From contig JBMNUT010000013.1 in the NCBI GenBank assembly GCA_050946375.1, positions 25,005 to 89,004 on the forward strand: a stretch of DNA of 64,000 nt. The letters are read 5' to 3'. This document shows positions 58,414 to 64,000 of the stretch, piece after piece. Source of the DNA: UBA1794 sp050946375 (GTDB lineage: Bacteria; Bacteroidota; Bacteroidia; Bacteroidales; Bacteroidaceae). The notes beneath the pieces are model-generated. The model ran no database searches. It was not told the origin of the DNA and saw only the letters and a list, made by a program, of their open reading frames with translations. Numbering within the stretch: position 1 is the stretch's first letter; each line of letters begins with the position of its first letter. The translations under genes were made by a program, and so were the position numbers.

Positions 58414-59292
58414 ATGGAAAATCTGAAAGTAGCCCTATTGCAAATCTTACCGGAATCTTTCCTGGAGGCAAATCTGAAAAAAGGACTGGAATATTGCAGA
58501 AAAGCCAAGGGACAAGGGGCGGATATTGCCCTTTTCCCTGAAATGTGGAGCTGTGGATATGATATTGCGAAAGACAGGGACAGACTGAAAGCCTCTGCTA
58601 TAACGATTGAAAGCCCGTTCGTTGATTCCTTCCGTGAACTTGCCATGAATTTGAGGATGGCCGTTGGAATCACCATCCTTGAACAATACGAGCCGTTGCC
58701 CAGAAACACGTTTTGCCTGATAGACGATACAGGGGAGATTATCTTAACCTACGCAAAGGTGCATACCTGTGTCTTTGGTGACGAACATAATCTGACAGCC
58801 GGGGATGACTTTCATGTGGTTGAGCTGAAAACATCGAAAGGAAGCGTCAAGGTTGGTGCAATGATTTGTTTTGACCGTGAATTTCCCGAAAGTGCAAGAA
58901 TACTTATGCTCAAAGGGGCTGAAATCATACTGGTGCCCAATGCCTGTTATATTGGAATCAACAGGTTTGCCCAACTAAGGTCACGCGCATATGAAAATAT
59001 GGTTGCCGTTGCGATGGCCAATTATCCGAGAGGACTGTCAGACTGCAACGGGAGTTCATGCGCGTTTGACGGGATAGCCTACAATCCGTCGGAAACCGGG
59101 GAAAGGGATATGCTTGTCATCCAAGCCGGAGAGCACGAGGGCATCTTCATGGCGGATTTGCCTATTGACAAGTTGAGAGAGTACAGGAGTACAGAGGTTC
59201 TTGGCAACGCTTACCGTCATCCGGACAAATACGGCCTGTTAGTAGAAGAACGTATTGAAGCACCTTTTATTCGGGATGATTACAGACCATAA
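58414..59292 (+). CDS. Carbon-nitrogen hydrolase (nitrilase superfamily)
   Basis: A 292-residue amidase or carbamoylase of the nitrilase superfamily. The catalytic triad is visible: Glu in 'IALFPEMWSCG', Lys in 'ILTYAKVHTCVFG' and Cys in 'GAMICFDREFPESAR'. The substrate is unknown; the family covers N-carbamoyl amino acids, omega-amides and polyamine precursors. The gene is visibly more AT-rich than the tra genes and has its own promoter, so it looks like cargo of different origin. Confidence 0.9.
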   Translation: MENLKVALLQILPESFLEANLKKGLEYCRKAKGQGADIALFPEMWSCGYDIAKDRDRLKASAITIESPFVDSFRELAMNLRMAVGITILEQYEPLPRNTFCLIDDTGEIILTYAKVHTCVFGDEHNLTAGDDFHVVELKTSKGSVKVGAMICFDREFPESARILMLKGAEIILVPNACYIGINRFAQLRSRAYENMVAVAMANYPRGLSDCNGSSCAFDGIAYNPSETGERDMLVIQAGEHEGIFMADLPIDKLREYRSTEVLGNAYRHPDKYGLLVEERIEAPFIRDDYRP

Positions 59293-59374
59293 GACGCAGA
59301 CTGGTTACGCTTTACCCATTTATTAGAAAACAATCCAGCACATCAGTTCCTTTTATGGCTCTGTTGAATATTCT

Positions 59375-60043
59375 TCACTTCAACAGGAAGTCAAACAAGC
59401 GTCCGTCCGCATCCGGGAACAATCTTTGAAAATGCCGTTCCATCCGTCGGCGCGACTCTTCGGGAGTGCGGTCAGGATGGCAGCTGTCCCTTCCCAACAA
59501 GGCTTCGGGCGTGGTGAGCAACGACCAGCCCCAGCCGTAGTCGCGCCCGTGGCGGTCTTTCGGATAGACAAAATCTTCCGTGACGATATAACAGCCCATT
59601 TCAAGGCGTGAGATGTAGGTGTCGAACCTGCCGCGCATCTTCGTCCCTGTAAATCCGCAGGCTTTGCGCAGGTCACGGGTTATCATGCTGCCGTTTTCCC
59701 GCAAGGTCTGGAGTATCATGTCCTCGATGCTGCCTTCCTCCGGATGTGGAAACACGCTCCGGCGCCAGTTGCAGAAGTCCGGCCACCACTCACGGCTTAT
59801 GAAGGCGGCTTTCCTGTCGAAGAACTTGCCGTATGCGCATCCGCTCTCACGGATGATGTCGCCTTTCCATTCCCATAGCGGCCATTCCCATCCGCCGTCG
59901 GGCAACGTGACGTAGCGGCATTCCTCGTCAACCGCTTCTTCCGCCGACCATCCGTTCAGTCCCATGCGCAGCAGCGGCAGGAAGCCGATTCCGTTGATAT
60001 ACTCAATCAGCCCGCTGCAATTATGTATCTCGTTTATCTTCAT
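59375..60043 (-). CDS. AlkZ-related winged-helix protein
   Basis: A 222-residue protein resembling the AlkZ/YcaQ-related proteins of Bacteroides. Recognisable phrases are 'DGGWEWPLWEWKGDIIRES', 'FISREWWPDFCNWRRSVFPH', 'GSMITRDLRKACGF' (winged-helix-like) and 'DYGWGWSLLTTPEALLG'. True AlkZ enzymes are DNA glycosylases for crosslinked or alkylated bases; this protein is about half the usual AlkZ length, so glycosylase activity is not assured. It lies on the minus strand 10 bases downstream of the DUF2200 gene, with which it is likely co-transcribed. Confidence 0.75.
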   Translation of the reverse strand: MKINEIHNCSGLIEYINGIGFLPLLRMGLNGWSAEEAVDEECRYVTLPDGGWEWPLWEWKGDIIRESGCAYGKFFDRKAAFISREWWPDFCNWRRSVFPHPEEGSIEDMILQTLRENGSMITRDLRKACGFTGTKMRGRFDTYISRLEMGCYIVTEDFVYPKDRHGRDYGWGWSLLTTPEALLGRDSCHPDRTPEESRRRMERHFQRLFPDADGRLFDFLLK

Positions 60044-60053
60044 GGCAACTTCC

Positions 60054-60419
60054 TTATGTGTTCGGACTGGAGTTCCTTAGAATCTTATCCATGCTCTTCC
60101 CTTTGGCAAGTTCGTCAACGAGCTTGTCAAGATACCTTATCTCACGCATCAGGGGTTCTGCAATGTCCTCGACCCGGATGCCGCAGACCGTTCCCTTGAT
60201 AAGCAGGCGGTCGGGATTCGGTTGTGGGGCGTTCCGAAAGAAATCGCCGTATGTAATGTCGGTGGCAAGCATCGCCGTAAGCTGTCCGGACGTGTAGCCC
60301 GTGAGCCATTGCACTATCTGCCGCACCTCGTTTTCCGTCCGTCCCTTCCGTCCGGCCTTGGCGACCAGCAAGGGATAGACCTTGGCCAAAGGCATCTGAT
60401 ATACTTTGTTCGTTTCCAT
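60054..60419 (-). CDS. DUF2200 family protein
   Basis: A 121-residue cytoplasmic protein of the DUF2200 family, start ATG at 60419 ('METNKVYQMPLAKVYPLLVA'). Further typical phrases are 'IVQWLTGYTSGQLTAML' and 'IKGTVCGIRVEDIAEPLMRE'. The function is unknown. The longer frame upstream of 60419 would cross the promoter at 60449-60456, so the shorter start is used. It shares a minus-strand unit with the AlkZ-related gene. Confidence 0.82.
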   Translation of the reverse strand: METNKVYQMPLAKVYPLLVAKAGRKGRTENEVRQIVQWLTGYTSGQLTAMLATDITYGDFFRNAPQPNPDRLLIKGTVCGIRVEDIAEPLMREIRYLDKLVDELAKGKSMDKILRNSSPNT

Positions 60420-60448
60420 GATTCCGTCATATAATGGGTTGACTGAAA

Positions 60449-60456
60449 CAAAGTTA
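60449..60456 (-). promoter_or_regulatory. DUF2200/AlkZ-related unit promoter -7 box
   Basis: The minus strand reads TAACTTTG, a perfect TAnnTTTG match, 30 bases upstream of the ATG. Confidence 0.6.
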
Positions 60457-60560
60457 TTGGTTTTCGGGCAATTCAGCAATTTACAGCCCGTTTTTCGCCA
60501 TATTCTGCATAAATTCAAGAAAAACAGGATGAAAAATCACAAATCCAGCCTGATAAATGC

Positions 60561-60568
60561 TAATTTTG
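60561..60568 (+). promoter_or_regulatory. Membrane protein gene promoter -7 box
   Basis: TAATTTTG matches TAnnTTTG and lies 28 bases before the ATG at 60596. It overlaps the upstream part of the open frame, which argues for that ATG. Confidence 0.55.
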
Positions 60569-60595
60569 TGGCAGTTCATCCTCATACCGGAAATT

Positions 60596-60988
60596 ATGCG
60601 GCTATTGAAATCGTTTATCGTTTGGATATGCTTCATCCCCGTGGCAATACTCAACGGCGGATTGAGGGAATATGTGCTGACTAGGTTTGTCGGAGAAGAG
60701 ACGGCACTGCCCGTGAGCGGGATATTGCTGAGCATGTTCATCTTTCTGGTGACATGGCTTGTGTTTCCCCGTCTGGCAAAAGGCTGTGACATGAAAGACT
60801 GCGTGGCTATAGGCTTTTGCTGGGCGTCATTGACCATAGCCTTCGAGTCTGCCGCCGGAATTGCAGGAGGCAGTACCGTCACGGAAATTCTTGCCGCCTA
60901 CAATCCATCGACGGGCAATCTGTGGGTGCTTGTATTGGTGACGACAATGTTGTCACCTGTCCTGTTGAAAGTTTTCAGACGGATTTAG
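60596..60988 (+). CDS. Small integral membrane protein, unknown function
   Basis: A 130-residue protein starting at ATG 60596 ('MRLLKSFIVWICFIPVAILN'), with four likely membrane segments, including 'GILLSMFIFLVTWLVFPRLA', 'AIGFCWASLTIAFESAAGI' and 'VLVLVTTMLSPVLLKVF'. I do not recognise a family with confidence. It lies among the cargo genes; its end overlaps the convergent glucosaminidase gene by 4 bases. Confidence 0.7.
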   Translation: MRLLKSFIVWICFIPVAILNGGLREYVLTRFVGEETALPVSGILLSMFIFLVTWLVFPRLAKGCDMKDCVAIGFCWASLTIAFESAAGIAGGSTVTEILAAYNPSTGNLWVLVLVTTMLSPVLLKVFRRI

Positions 60989-61581
60989 AGGTATAGCTTC
61001 AATATCCGGCTTAGCGAACGGACATACCTTGGGTCTTCCGCATAACCGATTTCCCTCAGCCAAAGCAGATAGTTGCCGCCCTTATACCTGTACTGTACCT
61101 TGGTATAATAAGCCCGGACACTCTCCGTCCAATGGTCGAACTCGAAGTATTTTCCCGTCCGTGGGTCGGTCAGGCCGAACAGGTTATGTTTGTTCCGGCA
61201 TACCGGGGAGGTGAACCACCCGGTTTCAAGGATGGCCTGTGCCAATACGATTTTCGGATGGCGTATTCCGTTCCGTATGATTTCAGTATAGAGATTAGGA
61301 ATGGTCAGTTCGAGAGGCATGGAATTTTGGGATGTCCTATTGTCACTTTTTTGGCCTATTCCCTTCTTTTTTTCTTTTGTCGTCACATTGTTATGCAAGG
61401 TGTCATTTCTGACACTTTGTACATCACTTCTGATTGTATCATTCTCTTTTTCAGTTGCTTTTGTCATTTTGTATCCGGAACCGGGTATTAACTCCGACTT
61501 TTTGGTGATTGTATAGAACTGTGCCGATGTGCCAAGAGGCATCAGCAACAGCAGTAGGAATGGCAGAATAGTGTTGTGCAT
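60985..61581 (-). CDS. Glucosaminidase-domain protein (conjugation-associated lysozyme-like)
   Basis: A 198-residue secreted enzyme with a signal peptide ('TILPFLLLLLMPLGTSAQ') and a C-terminal glucosaminidase (GH73-like) domain: 'VLAQAILETGWFTSPVCRNK' holds the likely catalytic Glu, followed by 'HNLFGLTDPRTGKYFEFDHW'. Such enzymes open peptidoglycan locally so that a mating channel can assemble. The start at 61581 is preferred over an upstream ATG because the signal peptide begins there. The gene diverges from the DUF4099 operon and shares the intergenic regulatory block. Confidence 0.85.
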   Translation of the reverse strand: MHNTILPFLLLLLMPLGTSAQFYTITKKSELIPGSGYKMTKATEKENDTIRSDVQSVRNDTLHNNVTTKEKKKGIGQKSDNRTSQNSMPLELTIPNLYTEIIRNGIRHPKIVLAQAILETGWFTSPVCRNKHNLFGLTDPRTGKYFEFDHWTESVRAYYTKVQYRYKGGNYLLWLREIGYAEDPRYVRSLSRILKLYL

Positions 61582-61613
61582 TTCTTTTTCTTGTTTGGGT
61601 GAAAATACTTTTG
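61565..61613 (+). promoter_or_regulatory. Promoter of the DUF4099/DUF3945 operon with shared upstream block
   Basis: AGTGTTGTGCATTT begins at 61570 and TACTTTTG at 61606, the same 36-base offset as the traA promoter. Its extension AGAATAGTGTTGTGCATTT (61565-61583) is identical over 19 bases to the mobilisation promoter block. The block overlaps the first codons of the divergent glucosaminidase gene. Confidence 0.65.
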
Positions 61614-61670
61614 CAGGGTGTTCAAGCGGTTTCGTCCGCAAAATTAACCCGTAAAAACAAATATAACGAA

Positions 61671-62447
61671 ATGGACAACAGAAATTTATCCGAAACGCTG
61701 CCCTACGGGAAGCTGGCGATGCTGGGCATCGACAAGGAGAAGGCCGACCTTCTGCCGCAGGAGGTGAAGGAAAAGCTGCTCTCCGGCGAGGTCACGCCCC
61801 TCATGCAGGTTTCCATCCGTGCGCAGAACGGCAACGCCGTCACGCTGCCGCTCAAACTCCAGCTGGTGTCAGACAGGCTGGGCAACCCGGCCCTGATGGC
61901 CTATCCCGTCAGGGCTGCCCTTGAAACGGAACGCAACCAGGCTCTCGCCCTGACTGAACAGGAAGCGGAACGCCTCAAAAAAGGAGAGGTCATCCAGAAG
62001 GCCGTGGATGTGGACGGCGAAAAAAAACGGCAGTACCTACAGCTCGACCCTGAGACCAAATCCATTATCCACCGCCGTGTGACTGAAATTCGGCTGGAAC
62101 AAAAGCTGAAGGACATGGAGAAGGTGAATGACATCGAGCTGGGCACCCAGCAGAAGCAGCAGATACGCGACGGCAAGCCCGTGGAACTCAATGTCGGCGG
62201 CGAGAAGGTATCGGTCGGCGTTGACCTGAGGGAGCCGCAGGGCTTCAAGGTCATCAAGGGCGACCTGAAGGAATGGGAACGCCAGCAGAAGCTACGCTAC
62301 GACGAGCTTCACCCGGAATACCTCGGACTGGTGCAGACCGACAGCAACCGTTGGGAGTACCAGAAAGTCGTGGACAGACAGTCGCAGGAACGCGCCATGA
62401 AGCTGCATTCTCCCAAGGAGAACGTCAGCCAAGGTCTCAAACGCTAA
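61671..62447 (+). CDS. DUF4099/DUF3945 domain protein
   Basis: A 258-residue cytoplasmic protein typical of Bacteroidetes conjugative elements. The N-terminal DUF4099 begins 'ETLPYGKLAMLGIDKEKADL'; two DUF3945-like segments follow, with 'LTEQEAERLKKGEVIQKAVD' and 'ELGTQQKQQIRDGKPVELNV'. The biochemical role is unknown. The start ATG 61671 follows the promoter box; a longer frame would include it. The gene is 12 bases upstream of the MutS-I/DUF3945 gene. Confidence 0.82.
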   Translation: MDNRNLSETLPYGKLAMLGIDKEKADLLPQEVKEKLLSGEVTPLMQVSIRAQNGNAVTLPLKLQLVSDRLGNPALMAYPVRAALETERNQALALTEQEAERLKKGEVIQKAVDVDGEKKRQYLQLDPETKSIIHRRVTEIRLEQKLKDMEKVNDIELGTQQKQQIRDGKPVELNVGGEKVSVGVDLREPQGFKVIKGDLKEWERQQKLRYDELHPEYLGLVQTDSNRWEYQKVVDRQSQERAMKLHSPKENVSQGLKR

Positions 62448-62459
62448 ATCCATCCGCTT

Positions 62460-63785
62460 ATGGCAAAGAAACAAGAGCAGGAAAATGCCGCAGACGTGTT
62501 GCGGCAGTTCGACTCGCTGAAACAGAAGCATCCCGACGCGATGCTCCTCTTCCGCAAGGGGGACTTCTACGAGATGTACCGGGAGGATGCGGTCAAGGCC
62601 GCCACCATCCTGGCCATCACGTTGACAAGCAGAGCCTTTCCCGGAGAAAAAGAACCTGTCAAGTACACCCTGTTTCCCTACCATGCCTTGGATGTATATC
62701 TTCCCAAACTGATACGCTCCGGGCAGAGGGTGGCCATCTGTGACCAGCTCGAAACTCCCAAGCAGAAAAAGGATGAGCGGCCCATACAAGAAGCCGGAGA
62801 AAAATCAAAGGTAAAAGAAGAAATCATACCCAACAATACCGATATGGCAAAGAAAAAGAAAGACCAGGCCGTGCAGGACAAGCCTGTCCGGGCGGCCACG
62901 AATGAGGTACAGGAGAAACCAGTCCGTCAGAAAAACATGGAGCAAAAGGCCGGTACTGAACAGAAAGCCGAAGCAAAGGCGGACACCAAAGTAGAGCAAC
63001 AGTCCGAAGCGAAGAAGGAACGCAAGCCACGTGAGCCGCAGATGGTGACGGCCGACGGCGGCAAGGTGACCCACGGCCATGCCTACCAGGGCAAGGACAA
63101 CCCGGAGGACTGGTACTTCACCGCCAAGATTGACGGCCAGCAGCTCAAACCGCAGAAGATGGATGCCGCCGACCTCGCCGCCTACCAGAAGAAGGAGCTG
63201 ACCGTGCCGCAGCTGATGGAACGCTACTACCCGACGAAGCTGATGCCGAAAGTGCCGGAGGACACCTACAGGTTCCCCCGGCAGATGGAGGGCGCGGAAG
63301 GTGCGGTCGCCATCGAAAAGTTCAATGTCTACAAGGAGAAGGACGAGCAGCGTCCCGACTTCGGCAGGTACAAGTTCTATGCCCAAGTGGGTGACGCAAG
63401 GATGTCCGCCGTGGCCTCGCGCCAGGACCTGAACGCTTACTTCGACAGGGTGATGACACCCAACCAGCTTATCGAGAAAAACTTCGGCGAACGGCTGCAC
63501 CTGAAATCCGCCTACGAGAAGTACCGGCTTCCCGAAGGCGTTGACCCTAAGGGGATCCGTGTGGCGAAAGACCATACCGACAACAAGTGGAAGGTGTACG
63601 TGGACATGGGCGACAAGGGCAAGACCGCCAAACATGAAATCTCTTTTGACGACGGCTATTCGCTTTTCAAGACCCGTACCGCCACGCGCGAGCAGATTGC
63701 CGCCAAGTACCTTACCCCGGAAATCAACGGGTTGCTTTCGGCACAGACCGCCAAGATGGAAAAATCAAACTCCATGAAAATGTAA
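62460..63785 (+). CDS. MutS domain I-containing protein of the conjugative element
   Basis: A 441-residue protein whose first 100 residues are a MutS mismatch-recognition domain I: 'LLFRKGDFYEMYREDAVKA' carries the Phe-x-Glu mismatch-wedge motif (F-Y-E), then 'YHALDVYLPKLIRSGQRVAI' and 'CDQLETPK'. There is no MutS lever, clamp or ATPase domain. A Lys/Glu/Gln-rich linker (about 105-190) leads to a C-terminal region of about 250 residues ('DNPEDWYFTAKIDGQQLKPQ', 'EKYRLPEGVDPKGIRVAKDH') in two similar halves. I cannot assign this region with certainty; it occurs near DUF3945 proteins. The gene is co-directional with the DUF4099 gene. What an isolated MutS domain I does in a conjugative element is not known to me. 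Confidence 0.85.
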   Translation: MAKKQEQENAADVLRQFDSLKQKHPDAMLLFRKGDFYEMYREDAVKAATILAITLTSRAFPGEKEPVKYTLFPYHALDVYLPKLIRSGQRVAICDQLETPKQKKDERPIQEAGEKSKVKEEIIPNNTDMAKKKKDQAVQDKPVRAATNEVQEKPVRQKNMEQKAGTEQKAEAKADTKVEQQSEAKKERKPREPQMVTADGGKVTHGHAYQGKDNPEDWYFTAKIDGQQLKPQKMDAADLAAYQKKELTVPQLMERYYPTKLMPKVPEDTYRFPRQMEGAEGAVAIEKFNVYKEKDEQRPDFGRYKFYAQVGDARMSAVASRQDLNAYFDRVMTPNQLIEKNFGERLHLKSAYEKYRLPEGVDPKGIRVAKDHTDNKWKVYVDMGDKGKTAKHEISFDDGYSLFKTRTATREQIAAKYLTPEINGLLSAQTAKMEKSNSMKM

Positions 63786-63839
63786 TGCAGACTATTTAGA
63801 ATCAGAACCAAACAGTATAAACATCAAAAGAACAGGAAT

Positions 63840-64000
63840 ATGTCAACACCAATGAATCACGAGGAGCTGGTTGAACTCCTTCAGGAAGGCAAAATAGGTT
63901 ATCTCCGCTTCGTGCTGGAGGGCGAGAACGGACAGGACTATCTGGAGTGGTGCCGGGCGCCCCGCCCGGCCCCAACGGACGAGTCCCCCCACGTTTTTGT
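63840..64000 (+). CDS. Hypothetical conjugative-element protein (3' partial)
   Basis: A frame begins at ATG 63840 ('MSTPMNHEELVELLQEGKIG') and runs off the window. The visible 53 residues include 'YLRFVLEGENGQDYLEWCRA'. It resembles small acidic proteins that follow DUF3945 genes in Bacteroides conjugative transposons, but the family cannot be named from this fragment. Confidence 0.6.
   Translation, partial: MSTPMNHEELVELLQEGKIGYLRFVLEGENGQDYLEWCRAPRPAPTDESPHVF

Larger units (their letters stand above)
37548..64000 (+). mobile_element. Integrative conjugative element (Bacteroidetes conjugative transposon), left part
   Basis: From behind ppdK to the window end, nearly all genes belong to a conjugative element: tyrosine recombinase, relaxosome protein, relaxase, ParA-like TraA and a tra operon of the Bacteroidetes mating-pair-formation type. 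The coupling protein, TraX, accessory genes and DUF4099/DUF3945 genes follow. The exact left boundary is not proven; candidates are the TGTTTACCCC repeats at 37617-37657. The right end lies beyond 64000. No tetQ, rteABC or excision genes appear in the visible part. Confidence 0.9.

Noticed and set aside
62460..62760. MutS-I gene considered a truncated mutS pseudogene
   Set aside because: The frame continues through a linker into a long element-specific region and the gene is co-directional with its neighbour, which indicates a fusion rather than decay.

Overview
The window is Bacteroidales (Bacteroidaceae-like) chromosome. The evidence is the repeated TAnnTTTG -7 promoter box, an S16 protein with an Ala/Lys/Glu-rich tail, a hybrid two-component system of the Reg_prop/Y_Y_Y type, and a Bacteroidetes Tra-type conjugation system. 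Base composition is moderately GC-rich. I do not name a species.

Bases 1-37.5 kb are core chromosome. In order: a partial protein with a duplicated domain; ahpC-ahpF; a small membrane protein; a YigZ/IMPACT protein; a minus-strand operon of tripartite RND efflux genes ending in an lpxA homologue; a TonB-dependent receptor; glmS, a purF-type amidotransferase, carA and carB (glutamine-dependent nitrogen assimilation and nucleotide precursors); a SIMPL protein; a probable structured small RNA; a hybrid two-component regulator with no polysaccharide-utilisation locus beside it; rpsP; an NlpE-like lipoprotein; a minus-strand RNA-modification cluster (rlmD, an RluA-family gene, mnmA); and ppdK.

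From about 37.55 kb to the end of the window is the left part of an integrative conjugative element inserted behind ppdK. It has a tyrosine recombinase, a small membrane protein, a probable oriT, a relaxosome protein plus relaxase, a ParA-like traA, and a long tra operon. The operon encodes the VirB4 ATPase, three secreted or periplasmic proteins, and VirB6-, VirB8-, VirB10- and VirB9-like proteins, followed by TraO, the VirD4-type coupling protein and TraX. Cargo genes follow: nitrilase, AlkZ-related, DUF2200, a membrane protein and a glucosaminidase. The last genes are DUF4099/DUF3945 proteins, one of them with a MutS domain I at its N terminus. The right end of the element is outside the window.

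Three signals are not ordinary gene content. (1) Seven intergenic regions of the core half carry degenerate tandem arrays with an exact 22-base period, apparently one dispersed family, and I see none in the conjugative element. (2) A minus-strand transcription unit near 24.6-24.8 kb has its own promoter, nested complementary stems and an intrinsic terminator. (3) Three promoters of the conjugative element share a 14-base block at the same distance from the -7 box, which suggests a common regulator for mobilisation, transfer and late genes. No tRNA, rRNA or CRISPR array was seen.
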